NCBI GenBank assembly: GCA_964554335.1
Contig: CAZKOF010000009.1
Coordinates: 1 to 53,321, forward strand
DNA: 53,321 nt
Direction of reading: 5' to 3'
From: UBA3263 sp964554335
Lineage (GTDB): Bacteria; Bacteroidota; Bacteroidia; Bacteroidales; Muribaculaceae
In this document: in pieces, positions 26,434-35,723 of the stretch
Position numbering within the stretch: the first letter of the stretch is position 1
Layout of the letters: every line of letters begins with the position of its first letter
Notes under the pieces: generated by a model
Databases searched by the model: none
What the model was told of the DNA's origin: nothing
What the model saw: the letters and a program-made list of their open reading frames with translations, nothing else
Translations under genes and position numbers: made by a program

Positions 26434-28136
26434 TCTTCGGCGGCGATGACCTCTGCTTCTTCGGTTTCGGCCGAGGACTTGATGTTGGGCTCTTCGAGTC
26501 CGAGGTGGTGCTTGCGGTCGATGACTTTGAGCCATAGGCCGATGAGCAGCGCGGCGACGCCGAGGCAGGCGAGCATCACCAGGGCCCACGTGTAGTCATA
26601 GCTGACCGACGCCTCGGCCTCGCTGATGGCTCCGTCGGCAATGGCGCGTACAATCTCGGGGTTCGTCGAGTCGAGGACTTTGCCGATCAGCAGGGGGAAG
26701 AGCCAAAGGCCGATGTTCTGAATCCAGAAAATCAGCGCGTAGGCCGAGCCGATGATTTTGCTGTCGACCAGCTTGGGAACGCTCGGCCAAAGCGACGCCG
26801 GAACCAGCGAGAACGATGCGCCGAGAACCAGGATGGTCAGGTAGGCAACGATGACGCCGCCGACGGGACTCCCTTTGAAGACCGGGAGGATGAAAGCGAA
26901 AGTCAGGTGGCAGGCAATCAGCAGCAGCGAGCCGAAGACGAGCATCGAGGCGGCTTTGCCCTTATGGTCTACGAACTTGCCGAGAATCGGGGTGATGCCG
27001 ACGGCGAGCAGTGGGAAGACGGCGAAAATCGCAGCTGCCGACTGGCGCATGTAGCCCATCCAGCAGTATGTAACGAGCGCAACGACCGAGAGTGTCAGCA
27101 TGCCGGCGCGCATTGCGGGCTTTTTCGAGAAGTTGCTGATGAAGGCCGTTGCCGCACATAGGAGCATGATGATGTATTGAAGCACGGTGACGTCCTGGCC
27201 GGCCCAGAAACTGTCGGGGGCCGGGGCGGTCAGCGTAAGGTTGCACTGAAGCATGTTGACGGCATATTTCTGGAAGGGGAAAATCGCCGAATAGTAGAGC
27301 ACGCAGAGCAGGGCGACGAGCCAGAAGCCTCCCGAGGTCAAAATCTTTCCGAGGTCCGAGATGCGGAAAGGATCGTCTTTCTCTTCGGCGGCGTGGGTTT
27401 GGCTGTCGAGCTTGCGGTCCATGAAGAAGTAGACGATGAACATGATGAGCGCGATTATCAGCATGACCAGGCCGAAAGCAACGGAGTTGCTGACCTTCGG
27501 GGTGCCGGTGATGTCGGCAAACAGGGGAGAGAAAATCATGCACGTCGCAACACCCAGACGCGCCAGGGCCATTTCCGAGCCCATTGCGAGGGCCATTTCG
27601 CGGCCTTTGAACCACTTGACGATGCCGCGGCTGACCATGATGCCGGCCATTTCGACGCCGCAACCGAAAATCATGAAGCCGATTGCCGAGAATTTGGCCG
27701 ATGCGGGCATGCCTGCGTAGAAAGGCGAGACGCCGAGCTCGTCGAAGCCGGGAATATAATTGAGGTTTTCGGTGAACCAGGTGTGAAGCCCCGAGGCGGC
27801 GAACATGTCGGTCGTGGCATACCAGTTGACCGAGGCGCCGATGACCATCACCGCGCCCGAAAGCAGCGCGGTGAAACGCACGCCCATCTTGTCGAGGATG
27901 ATGCCCGCAAAGATGAGGAAGAAGATGAAGACGTTGAGAAACGTCTCGGAGCCCTGCATCGTGCCGAAAGCGGTGTTGTCCCAGCCGAGCTGGCTCTGCA
28001 CGAGGTCTTTGATGGGCGACATCACGTCCATGAAGATGTAGGCGCAAAACATTCCGAGCGCCAGCAGCAGCAGGGCGGTCCAGCGGGCCCAGGCTTTGTC
28101 GCTGAGCACCACGCCCTTAGTCGTTGAATTTGTCAT
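26430..28136 (-). CDS. MFS transporter
   Basis: A 568-residue major facilitator superfamily protein with about 12 membrane helices. It has the motif A-like loop GIILDKMGVRF after helix 2 and a long central loop (FMDRKLDSQTHAAEEKDDPFRI) between the halves; the C-terminus is cytosolic and acidic (SSAETEEAEVIAAEE). Substrate unknown; distant likeness to oxalate/organic acid carriers is only an impression. I start it at the ATG 28136 (MTNSTTKG) because the -7 box lies at 28173-28166, so an earlier ATG at 28178 would precede transcription. First gene of the long minus-strand run. Confidence 0.88.
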   Translation of the reverse strand: MTNSTTKGVVLSDKAWARWTALLLLALGMFCAYIFMDVMSPIKDLVQSQLGWDNTAFGTMQGSETFLNVFIFFLIFAGIILDKMGVRFTALLSGAVMVIGASVNWYATTDMFAASGLHTWFTENLNYIPGFDELGVSPFYAGMPASAKFSAIGFMIFGCGVEMAGIMVSRGIVKWFKGREMALAMGSEMALARLGVATCMIFSPLFADITGTPKVSNSVAFGLVMLIIALIMFIVYFFMDRKLDSQTHAAEEKDDPFRISDLGKILTSGGFWLVALLCVLYYSAIFPFQKYAVNMLQCNLTLTAPAPDSFWAGQDVTVLQYIIMLLCAATAFISNFSKKPAMRAGMLTLSVVALVTYCWMGYMRQSAAAIFAVFPLLAVGITPILGKFVDHKGKAASMLVFGSLLLIACHLTFAFILPVFKGSPVGGVIVAYLTILVLGASFSLVPASLWPSVPKLVDSKIIGSAYALIFWIQNIGLWLFPLLIGKVLDSTNPEIVRAIADGAISEAEASVSYDYTWALVMLACLGVAALLIGLWLKVIDRKHHLGLEEPNIKSSAETEEAEVIAAEE

Positions 28137-28165
28137 TTTGCAAAATGTGTGGGTTAATATCGGCG

Positions 28166-28173
28166 CAAAGTTA
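28166..28173 (-). promoter_or_regulatory. -7 box of the MFS-led operon
   Basis: Minus strand TAACTTTG at 28173-28166 followed by GCG, about 30 bases before the ATG at 28136. No good TTTG lies at the -33 distance (AGGG at 20 bases), so the promoter may be weaker or need an activator. Confidence 0.65.
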
Positions 28174-28217
28174 CGCAAAAAACAACTAAAATCCCTGTTT
28201 TTGCCAAAAAATGACCT

Positions 28218-28251
28218 AAAAAAGTGGCGGCTACCCTCACGGGCGGCCGCC
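28218..28251 (-). terminator. Terminator of the large secreted protein gene
   Basis: Minus strand: GGCGGC (28251-28246) pairs with GCCGCC (28231-28226), 14-base loop, followed by CACTTTTTT. It lies 44 bases after the stop of the secreted protein gene, just upstream of the MFS promoter region: a standard intrinsic terminator. Confidence 0.75.
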
Positions 28252-28294
28252 TCCTGTCCATATGTATCAATTAAACTATATGTATGTATAGCTC

Positions 28295-30856
28295 TTATTT
28301 AATTAGCACTTTCTTGCCATTGACGATGAAGATGCCGCGACCGGCCTTGCTGACGCGACGGCCCTGCAGGTCATAGATCTCTGTAACGGCAGCGTCGTCG
28401 GCGTTTTCGATTTCGGAAATCGAGTCGGTCACGAAGTCGCCGATGGTGTAGCCTTCGGCGTTGGCGCTTTCGGTATCAACTGTCAGGTAGGCGCTGAAGC
28501 CGGGGATGTAGTCGCCTTCGTGGGCGCCGAACTTGTTGCCCTGCGCGGTGAAGTAGTTCTTGCCCTCTTCCTTGTCGGTTGCGAGAAATCCGCCTTTCAG
28601 GTCGCTGACTTTAGTGTCGGCTGCGGGTTCGTCGGTTGTTTCGTCGGCCTGAGCTGCAGCGGCATCTGTCGGGTAATTGACGGGCAGATAGACGCAACCG
28701 TTGCTGAGGCCCTGGACGTATTTCAGCAGTACCGGGGTGTTGGCCGGAATGGCTGAGGTTTCGGTGTCGTATTTGCCAAAGGTGTTGCCCTGAATCGTAC
28801 CGTAGTAGGGGGTGACGCGATTATCTCCGTTATAACCCAGACCGAGTTCAACCGGGGAGAATACGGTGAAGTAGTCGGTGCCGTCGTGGGGAATCGGGAG
28901 CCAGGTTACTTCGGTGATGTTCCAGCGATAGCCTTCGCTGCTATCGGTTCCGTTGCCGGCGTCAATTTGGGCGGCTGCGTGATAGAGGTAGCGTGATCCG
29001 AGTTTGATATTGTAGTCCCCTTTGGTAACGGTTGAGGCCTCGAAAGTTACCGCGCCTGCATATGCGCTGGTCGAAAGCACTCCCTTGTAGGCTTTGTCTT
29101 TGTTGTTCGTGTCGAGGTTGCCCATTACGAGGCCTTCAGGGAAGGTTACCAGGTGGGTGCCGTCGAAGAAGAAGACGGTGGTGTTGTTAAGGTTGTCGGC
29201 ATTGCTTTCGCTGACGATGGTGAAACGGCTGTCTGAGTTAACCTCGGTTGACATGTAGGCGTTGCCATAGTGGAAACGATAGTAATGGTTGGCTTTCGGT
29301 TGGTTGATTCGCAGAGTGTTGACAGCGATTGATGCGAGAGCGTTGTTAATCTCTTCTTCGGTAGCATTGTCGTTGTTTGCGAGAGCTTCGGCGTTGGCAA
29401 GCAGAGTTTCGAAGTTGCATGCCTCATTGTTGAATTGGCCCAAGCCCTGACCGATGGGATATTCCTTAGCGTTTGCGATTGCAATAATCAGAGGATTCTG
29501 ATTGTAGGCGTCAAGAAGAGCAAGAATGCTTTCGGGAGTCGGGTTGGCTTTGGCTGCGTTGATGTCTTCAGCAGATGCAACATAGCTGAATTTTGTATAG
29601 TCCTCTTCGGTCAGAGAACTCAGGCGAATGACTGACGCGTCATTGGTGCCGGCTGAGCTTTTCCATGAGGAGAAGTAGCCGCTTCGGTCGTTTGTGAAGT
29701 TTCCATTATTTTCACCGAAAGAGAAGACAAAATCACCGGGTTGTTTGTTTCCCCAGATTGTTGCAGTAAGGGTGAGTTCGGTAGGGGTCTCTGACAGAGT
29801 CGGTGAGTTACCATCGTTGTTGTCTTCAAACAGCAGGCCCCTTTCCGTGTCGGCAAGGGTGTGCATGGTCATCACGGGATATCCGTTTTCGTTGTAGCGA
29901 ACCAATTTGAAGAACCAGAAACGGTTGGCTTCGAGCTCGGTGCCATTGCCGGTGTTGGTCGTAACCGTACCATTGGCTGTGTTATAAGTTACTACTGAGT
30001 TGCCGTTGGTAGACGGTTTACAACGTACGCGATATGTATTGTTAAATACCATAGGGAAATTCCATGTTCCCTGAATGTTGAACGTTACGTTGCCTTCGCC
30101 GACTGTGGTGTTGCTTTCGGCCAGATCGGTAGGAGTAAAGAACGCGTTGAACTGAAGGTTTGAAATTGACCCTGATGCGTTTGCACCGTCTGCGAGTTGC
30201 AGAACCTGAGATTTAACGGTGCCGTCGCAGAATGCATAGTTATAGGTTACGTTCCAACCGTCGTAGCGGGCGAGCTCATAGCCGTCGGTATTAGCCACGG
30301 CTTCATAAAAATGGATGTCGTGGCCTGCGCCTTCCCAATATACCATGGGGTTATTGCCGCCACCATTTCCGTCCCAACGATAGCCGGTGCCGTGAATTTT
30401 AACTTTGAAGACGCCGTCCTTTCCGCTTACGGGTTCGAGGTCAAACGAGCCGTAATCGCTCTCGTTGGAAGTAGACTGCGCGGACTCTTGTGCGAGGTAT
30501 CTGCCGGTAGCGACGTTTTTAAATTGCCAAGTGTTGTCTGAGCCTTCCAGAGCCTGCCAAACGTGCTTGTTCTCGAGTTGGTCGGTGATGTTTATTGGCT
30601 TAATATGAGTGCCGTAGATGTCTGCAGTATCGGCTTCATTATTGCCGGAGTCGAAGCGGAATGCGTAGCGGCAATTATTGCTTGCGTCTACTTCTGTTGC
30701 TGATCCGTCGTCGGCGTTGGCATCATAAATGTAATAGAAACCTTCGTTTGAGAGCGATGTTACAGGTGCTACGACAGAGGCGTCGTATGCGGCTGCGGTC
30801 GGAGCCGAGAGCATGGCAATTAGGCCTGCTGCGGCTAAAAGTAGATGTTTTTTCAT
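28295..30856 (-). CDS. Large secreted protein with C-terminal sorting tail
   Basis: An 853-residue exported protein of unknown function. Signal peptide MKKHLLLAAAGLIAMLSAPTAAA. Residues 30-190 contain stretches like TWQFKNVATGRYLAQES that resemble lectin-type beta-trefoil repeats. Residues 455-515 are a helical FIVAR-like segment (IANAKEYPIGQG...ATEEEINNALASI...LRINQP). The last 30 residues, IYDLQGRRVSKAGRGIFIVNGKKVLIK, are a typical Bacteroidales C-terminal sorting or anchoring tail. No catalytic motif recognised; a glycan-binding surface protein is a reasonable guess. It has its own promoter, a leader of about 230 bases and a terminator. Base composition is slightly AT-richer than neighbours. 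Confidence 0.82.
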   Translation of the reverse strand: MKKHLLLAAAGLIAMLSAPTAAAYDASVVAPVTSLSNEGFYYIYDANADDGSATEVDASNNCRYAFRFDSGNNEADTADIYGTHIKPINITDQLENKHVWQALEGSDNTWQFKNVATGRYLAQESAQSTSNESDYGSFDLEPVSGKDGVFKVKIHGTGYRWDGNGGGNNPMVYWEGAGHDIHFYEAVANTDGYELARYDGWNVTYNYAFCDGTVKSQVLQLADGANASGSISNLQFNAFFTPTDLAESNTTVGEGNVTFNIQGTWNFPMVFNNTYRVRCKPSTNGNSVVTYNTANGTVTTNTGNGTELEANRFWFFKLVRYNENGYPVMTMHTLADTERGLLFEDNNDGNSPTLSETPTELTLTATIWGNKQPGDFVFSFGENNGNFTNDRSGYFSSWKSSAGTNDASVIRLSSLTEEDYTKFSYVASAEDINAAKANPTPESILALLDAYNQNPLIIAIANAKEYPIGQGLGQFNNEACNFETLLANAEALANNDNATEEEINNALASIAVNTLRINQPKANHYYRFHYGNAYMSTEVNSDSRFTIVSESNADNLNNTTVFFFDGTHLVTFPEGLVMGNLDTNNKDKAYKGVLSTSAYAGAVTFEASTVTKGDYNIKLGSRYLYHAAAQIDAGNGTDSSEGYRWNITEVTWLPIPHDGTDYFTVFSPVELGLGYNGDNRVTPYYGTIQGNTFGKYDTETSAIPANTPVLLKYVQGLSNGCVYLPVNYPTDAAAAQADETTDEPAADTKVSDLKGGFLATDKEEGKNYFTAQGNKFGAHEGDYIPGFSAYLTVDTESANAEGYTIGDFVTDSISEIENADDAAVTEIYDLQGRRVSKAGRGIFIVNGKKVLIK

Positions 30857-31095
30857 GTGAGTAATTTGGTGATTATTGAGTTGATTTTATGTGTGCCGGA
30901 GGTGGGGTTGGAGTATGACGAAGTGCGCCGCGGCGTTAGGGCCACGGCGGGCGGTACGCATATGAAAAATGCGTCCCCGGGTTATATGTTGCAGGGAATT
31001 CTGACCCGTTTACGACATTACTGCGTCGAAACGGGGGGGGGTAATTTGCTGAGCTACAATCATTTAGCTTTTTGTGATGCGACAACTGCGCGTTG

Positions 31096-31127
31096 CAAAT
31101 ATACGACCTTTTGCGATAATTTGCAAA
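31096..31127 (-). promoter_or_regulatory. Promoter of the large secreted protein gene
   Basis: Minus strand: TTTG (31127-31124), 20-base spacer, TATATTTG (31103-31096), both boxes perfect. Transcription would start near 31090, leaving an unusually long leader before the ATG at 30856. Confidence 0.8.
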
Positions 31128-31279
31128 TTTAAAATTTATTTTGGCGGGAGAATGTCGGTTACGATAGTTCGCCCTCCTATTTATATAATATGTGCGGATG
31201 TGTAGGGGCGCTCCGCGGAGCGTTGTAGGTCGAATCGTTGCGAAATCCGCTTTCTGTCTGAAATTCAATGAAGAAAAGT

Positions 31280-31310
31280 TTTGCCATATCGGAAAATTTT
31301 CGTAACTTTG
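31280..31310 (+). promoter_or_regulatory. Promoter of the ribosomal protein operon (rpsL)
   Basis: TTTG at 31280-31283, 19-base spacer, TAACTTTG at 31303-31310: a perfect Bacteroidota promoter. Start expected near 31315, giving a leader of about 140 bases before rpsL that could carry growth-dependent or feedback control. Confidence 0.85.
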
Positions 31311-31456
31311 CGGCTGGAAACGAGGCATGGTGCGTCGCAACGTAGAGTCAACGTCTTGAAGATGAGGGCGAAACGTGTGGCGTATATGCTGCGGTGAATT
31401 GTAAACAACAAGTGTAATTTTATAAACCAAAAACATTAACTTTATTAAAAACTAAG

Positions 31457-31858
31457 ATGCCTACTATTCAGCAATTAGTACGAAAAGGCCGCGTGGCTCT
31501 GACCGACAAGAGTAAGTCGCCCGCTTTGGACAACTGCCCTCAGCGTCGCGGCGTATGCGTTCGCGTCTACACCACAACCCCTAAGAAACCTAATTCGGCA
31601 ATGCGTAAGGTGGCGCGTGTGCGTCTGACCAACGGCAAGGAGGTCAACAGCTATATTCCCGGTGAGGGCCACAATTTGCAGGAACACAGCATTGTGCTGG
31701 TTCGCGGCGGACGCGTGAAAGACCTTCCCGGCGTGCGTTATCACATTGTACGTGGCACTCTTGACACCCAGGGCGTTAAAGACCGCACTCAGCGTCGCTC
31801 GAAGTACGGCGCCAAGCGTCCGAAGCCGGGTGCAGCTCCCGCCAAGGGTAAGAAGTAA
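31457..31858 (+). CDS. rpsL: 30S ribosomal protein S12 (uS12)
   Basis: 133 residues, small-subunit protein at the decoding centre. TPTIQQLVRKGR-type start, CVRVYTTTPKKPNSAMRK and LVRGGRVKDLPGVRYH are intact. K43 and K88, the residues commonly changed in streptomycin resistance, are both wild type. The ATG is preceded by an A-rich stretch (TTATTAAAAACTAAG) and no Shine-Dalgarno site. First gene of the cluster; 199 bases separate it from rpsG. Confidence 0.98.
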   Translation: MPTIQQLVRKGRVALTDKSKSPALDNCPQRRGVCVRVYTTTPKKPNSAMRKVARVRLTNGKEVNSYIPGEGHNLQEHSIVLVRGGRVKDLPGVRYHIVRGTLDTQGVKDRTQRRSKYGAKRPKPGAAPAKGKK

Positions 31859-31964
31859 GAGTCTCCGCAGTTTTAGAGTACTAAACAATCAAACAAACCG
31901 AACAAGAAAAAACCAGTCGTTCGTTTCGTTTGGTCGGCTAAATAAATATCGGTTGAGTAAATGT

Positions 31965-32006
31965 CCGGCAGCGGCCGGCGTTGAAGCCCGCGGGGCATGA
32001 GCCCCG
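31965..32006 (+). promoter_or_regulatory. Structured RNA between rpsL and rpsG
   Basis: Two adjacent hairpins in the 199-base gap: CCGGC-AGCG-GCCGG (31965-31978) and CGGGGC-ATGA-GCCCCG (31991-32006). In E. coli the S12/S7 gap is where S7 binds to repress translation; a similar feedback site here is inference. Transcript attenuation is another option. Confidence 0.45.
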
Positions 32007-32057
32007 AACCCCTGACAGCCAACCCCGAAATCAGAAGACACAATCAAATCAACAACA

Positions 32058-32534
32058 ATGAGAAAGGCAAAGCCTAAGAAGCGGGTAGTTCTGCCCGATC
32101 CCGTGTTTCACGACGTGAAAGTCACCAAGTTCGTGAATCATCTGATGTATGACGGCAAGAAGAACACTGCGTTCACCATTTTCTATACCGCACTCGAAAC
32201 CGTCAAGGCCAAGATGCCCAACGAGGAGAAGACCGCCCTGGAAATCTGGAAGCAGGCCCTCGACAATGTTACTCCTCTGGTCGAGGTGAAGAGCCGCCGC
32301 GTCGGCGGTGCCACCTTCCAGGTGCCCACGGAAATCCGTGCTGACCGCAAGGAGTCGATTTCTATGAAGAACCTTATTATTTACGCTCGTAAGCGCGGCG
32401 GCAAGACCATGTCCGACAAGCTCGCAGCCGAAATCGTTGACGCGTTCAACGAACAGGGCGGCGCATTCAAGCGTAAAGAGGATATGCACAAGATGGCTGA
32501 AGCGAACCGCGCGTTTGCTCACTTCCGTTTCTAA
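32058..32534 (+). CDS. rpsG: 30S ribosomal protein S7 (uS7)
   Basis: 158 residues, the assembly protein that nucleates the 3' head domain of 16S rRNA and lines the E site. Seen: KRVVLPDPVFHDVKVTKFVNHLMYDGKK at the start, the hairpin region RRVGGATFQVPTEI, and the C-terminal helix ending EANRAFAHFRF. Standard length for the short bacterial form. The start ATG lies in an A/C-rich context (AACAACA). 21 bases separate it from fusA. Confidence 0.98.
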   Translation: MRKAKPKKRVVLPDPVFHDVKVTKFVNHLMYDGKKNTAFTIFYTALETVKAKMPNEEKTALEIWKQALDNVTPLVEVKSRRVGGATFQVPTEIRADRKESISMKNLIIYARKRGGKTMSDKLAAEIVDAFNEQGGAFKRKEDMHKMAEANRAFAHFRF

Positions 32535-32555
32535 TCCATTTGAACGACGAAGACA

Positions 32556-34682
32556 ATGGCAAAAAACGACGAACGGCTTAATCTTACCCGCAATATCGGC
32601 ATCATGGCCCACATCGATGCCGGCAAGACCACGACTTCGGAGCGTATTCTGTTCTACACGGGCCTGACTCACAAGATCGGTGAGGTACACGACGGCGCCG
32701 CAACCATGGACTGGATGGAGCAGGAACAGGAGCGTGGCATCACAATCACTTCTGCCGCAACGACCACTTACTGGAAGTATGCAGGCAACCAGTACAAAAT
32801 CAACCTCATAGATACTCCCGGACACGTTGACTTCACCGTTGAGGTCGAACGTTCGCTGCGTGTGCTCGACGGCGCCGTCGCGACGTTTTGTGCCGTCGGA
32901 GGCGTAGAACCCCAGTCCGAAACCGTATGGCGTCAGGCCGACAAGTACAATGTGCCCCGTATCGGCTACGTCAACAAGATGGACCGCTCGGGTGCAAACT
33001 TCTTCGAGGTGGTGCGTCAGCTCCGCGACGTTCTGGGCGCAAATCCCTGTCCCATTCAAATTCCTATCGGCGCTGAAGAAACTTTCAAAGGCCTCGTTGA
33101 CCTTATCTCCATGAAGGCGTACTTCTGGCACGACGAAACCATGGGCGCTGAATATAGCGTTGAGGATATTCCTGCAAATCTCGTGGCCGAGGCCGAAGAG
33201 TGGCGCGACAAGATGCTCGAGAAAATCGCCGAGTTCGACGACGCTCTCATGGAGAAGTATTTCGACGACCCCTCGACCATTACCGAAGATGAAATCCGCC
33301 GCGCCCTGCGCAAGGCGACCCTCTCGATGGAGGTTGTGCCGATGACCCTGGGCTCGTCGTTCAAGAACAAGGGCGTGCAGTGTCTGCTCGACAATGTCTG
33401 CGCTTACCTGCCCAGCCCCCTCGACGGTGGTGCCGTTGAAGGCCACGCCGTTGGCAATGCCGACGAGATCCTGACCCGCGAACCCTCGAGCGAGGCTCCT
33501 CTCTGCGCCCTGGCGTTCAAGATTGCAACCGACCCCTATGTCGGTCGCCTCTGCTTCTTCCGCGTTTATTCGGGCGACATGGTTGCCGGCAGCTACGTTC
33601 TCAATAGCCGCTCGGGCAAGAAAGAGCGTGTCAGCCGTCTGTTCCAGATGCACTCGAACAAGCAGAACGCCAAGGAGGTAATCGGTTGCGGTGATATCGG
33701 TGCAGGCGTAGGCTTCAAGGATATCCGTACCGGCGACACTCTCTGTGCCGAGGATGCCCCCATCGTGCTCGAAGCGATGGAATTCCCCGAACCCGTTATC
33801 GGTATCGCAGTCGAGCCCAAGACTCAGAAAGACCTCGACAAGCTCGGCGTCGGCCTGCAGAAGCTCGCTGAAGAGGACCCGACTTTCCGCGTTGCAACCA
33901 ACGAGGAGACCGGCCAGACTGTTATTTCCGGCATGGGTGAGCTTCACCTCGACATCATCATCGACCGTCTGCGTCGTGAGTTCAAGGTCGAGTGCAATCA
34001 GGGCCGTCCGCAAGTTACCTACAAGGAAGCCATCACCAAACCCGTTGAACTCCGCGAGGTGTTCAAGAAGCAGACCGGCGGCCGCGGTAAGTTCGCCGAC
34101 ATCATTGTTCGTGTAGAGCCCGTTGACGAAGGCTTCGAGGGCACCCTCCAGTTCGTCGACGAGGTCAAGGGCGGCAACATTCCCAAAGAGTTCATCCCCT
34201 CGATTCAGAAGGGCTTCCAGACCGCAATGAAAAACGGTGTGCTCGCCGGCTTCCCCGTAGAGCATCTGAAGGTTACGGTGATCGACGGCTCTTTCCACCC
34301 CGTTGACTCCGACCAGCTCAGCTTTGAACTCTGCGCCATCAGCGCTTTCAAGAAAGCCAGCGAAAAGGCCGGCCCGACTCTGTTGGAGCCGATCATGAAG
34401 ATTGAGGTCGTTACTCCCGAAGAGAGCATGGGCGACGTGATCAGTGACCTTAACAAGCGTCGCGGTCAGGTCGAAGGCATGGAAACCAGCCGCAGCGGCG
34501 CCCGCGTCGTCAAGGCAAAGGCCCCTCTCGCCGAAATGTTCGGCTATGTGACCGCCCTGCGTACCATCACCTCGGGCCGCGCAACCTCGACGATGTCGTT
34601 CAGCCACTATGCAGAGGTAAGCTCCTCGATTGCGAAGAACGTGCTGACCGAGTGCCAGGGCCGCGTAGACCTGCTGAAGTAA
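32556..34682 (+). CDS. fusA: Elongation factor G
   Basis: 708 residues; GTPase that drives translocation of tRNAs and mRNA. G1 AHIDAGKTTTSERIL, G2 RGITITSAATT, G3 DTPGHVDF and G4 NKMDRSG are intact, followed by domains II-V, including GGRGKFADI and the domain IV loop. The place in the str operon marks it as the housekeeping copy rather than an EF-G2 paralogue. No tuf gene follows, unlike E. coli. 36 bases to rpsJ. Confidence 0.98.
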   Translation: MAKNDERLNLTRNIGIMAHIDAGKTTTSERILFYTGLTHKIGEVHDGAATMDWMEQEQERGITITSAATTTYWKYAGNQYKINLIDTPGHVDFTVEVERSLRVLDGAVATFCAVGGVEPQSETVWRQADKYNVPRIGYVNKMDRSGANFFEVVRQLRDVLGANPCPIQIPIGAEETFKGLVDLISMKAYFWHDETMGAEYSVEDIPANLVAEAEEWRDKMLEKIAEFDDALMEKYFDDPSTITEDEIRRALRKATLSMEVVPMTLGSSFKNKGVQCLLDNVCAYLPSPLDGGAVEGHAVGNADEILTREPSSEAPLCALAFKIATDPYVGRLCFFRVYSGDMVAGSYVLNSRSGKKERVSRLFQMHSNKQNAKEVIGCGDIGAGVGFKDIRTGDTLCAEDAPIVLEAMEFPEPVIGIAVEPKTQKDLDKLGVGLQKLAEEDPTFRVATNEETGQTVISGMGELHLDIIIDRLRREFKVECNQGRPQVTYKEAITKPVELREVFKKQTGGRGKFADIIVRVEPVDEGFEGTLQFVDEVKGGNIPKEFIPSIQKGFQTAMKNGVLAGFPVEHLKVTVIDGSFHPVDSDQLSFELCAISAFKKASEKAGPTLLEPIMKIEVVTPEESMGDVISDLNKRRGQVEGMETSRSGARVVKAKAPLAEMFGYVTALRTITSGRATSTMSFSHYAEVSSSIAKNVLTECQGRVDLLK

Positions 34683-34718
34683 ACCCCAACATACTTGAAT
34701 AAACAATAAGAAACAAAT

Positions 34719-35024
34719 ATGAGCCAAAAAATCAGAATCAAACTGAAATCTTACGACCACAACTTGGTTGACAAGAGCGCCGAGAAGATCGTCAAGACCG
34801 TCAAGGCTACCGGGGCCATCATCAGCGGACCGATACCCCTGCCTACCCACAAGCGCATTTTCACCGTCAACCGCTCGACTTTCGTCAACAAAAAGAGCCG
34901 CGAACAGTTCCAGCTCTCCTCGTTCAAGCGCCTGATCGACATCTACAACGCCACGAACAAGACTGTTGACGCTCTCATGAAACTCGAGCTTCCCAGCGGC
35001 GTAGACGTTGAAATCAAGGTCTGA
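34719..35024 (+). CDS. rpsJ: 30S ribosomal protein S10 (uS10)
   Basis: 101 residues, head protein of the small subunit; in other bacteria it also joins NusB in antitermination. RIKLKSYDHNLVDKSAEKIV and the loop GPIPLPTHKRIFTVNRSTFVNKKSREQF are typical. Full family length. It opens the S10 block and is followed by a 78-base A-rich gap before rplC in which I see no clear stem. Confidence 0.97.
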   Translation: MSQKIRIKLKSYDHNLVDKSAEKIVKTVKATGAIISGPIPLPTHKRIFTVNRSTFVNKKSREQFQLSSFKRLIDIYNATNKTVDALMKLELPSGVDVEIKV

Positions 35025-35102
35025 TAACCACCCCGTTTGTTAACAGACCGAACAATATAAGAATAAACCAACCACACAATAACTAACAAAAACTACAAAG
35101 AA

Positions 35103-35720
35103 ATGCCAGGTTTAATTGGAAAGAAAATCGGAATGACATCCGTTTTCAGTGCCGACGGCAAGAACGTGCCGTGCACTGTTATCGAAGTAGGCCCTTGTGT
35201 AGTTACCCAGGTCAAGACTGTTGAAAAAGACGGTTATGAAGCTCTTCAGCTCGGCTTCTGCGAGAAGAAAGAGAAGCATACCACCAAGCCCATGAAGGGC
35301 CATTTCGACAAGGCCGGCGTAGCTCCCCAGCGCCACTTGGCCGAGTTCTCGGGTTTTGCAGGCGAACATGCCCTCGGCGACACGTTCACCGTTGAGCTCT
35401 TCGAAGAAGGCTCATTCGTTGATATCGTCGGCACCAGCAAAGGCAAGGGCTTCCAGGGCGTTGTGAAGCGCCACGGTTTCGGCGGTGTGGGTCAGAGCAC
35501 CCACGGCCAGCACAATCGCCTACGTAAGCCCGGTTCGATAGGTGCCTGCTCCTACCCCGCAAAGGTCTTCAAAGGCATGCGCATGGCAGGTCAGACGGGC
35601 AACCAACGTGTAACCGTTCAAAACCTTCAGATTCTCAAGGTTATTCCCGAACACAACATCCTCATGATCAAAGGCTCCATCCCCGGTGCCAAAGGTTCAA
35701 TCGTAATGGTAGAGAAGTAA
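35103..35720 (+). CDS. rplC: 50S ribosomal protein L3 (uL3)
   Basis: 205 residues, one of the first large-subunit assembly proteins. LIGKKIGMTSVF opens it, and the tip loop GFQGVVKRHGFGGVGQSTHGQHNRLRKPGSIG, which reaches toward the peptidyl transferase centre, is present (including the glutamine context methylated in some bacteria). Family length. Three bases separate its stop from rplD, so the two are likely coupled. Confidence 0.98.
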   Translation: MPGLIGKKIGMTSVFSADGKNVPCTVIEVGPCVVTQVKTVEKDGYEALQLGFCEKKEKHTTKPMKGHFDKAGVAPQRHLAEFSGFAGEHALGDTFTVELFEEGSFVDIVGTSKGKGFQGVVKRHGFGGVGQSTHGQHNRLRKPGSIGACSYPAKVFKGMRMAGQTGNQRVTVQNLQILKVIPEHNILMIKGSIPGAKGSIVMVEK

Positions 35721-35723
35721 GAA

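Larger units (their letters stand above)
30857..31456. other. Divergent regulatory region, 600 bases without a gene
   Basis: Holds the leader and promoter of the large secreted protein (minus) and the promoter and leader of rpsL (plus). The minus-strand leader, about 230 bases, includes a run of nine G on the plus strand (31033-31041) and short hairpins such as ACGCAT/ATGCGT (near 30955-30975). The rpsL leader runs about 140 bases from 31316 and is A/T-rich near the start codon. I see no open frame worth calling. Confidence 0.7.

Noticed and set aside
30845..31436. Short open frames in the region upstream of rpsL
   Set aside because: They cover the promoters and leaders on both strands and have unnatural composition.
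32049..34850. A 933-codon open frame on the minus strand opposite fusA
   Set aside because: It mirrors the codon pattern of rpsG-fusA-rpsJ, crosses three real genes, and its protein has no recognisable motif.
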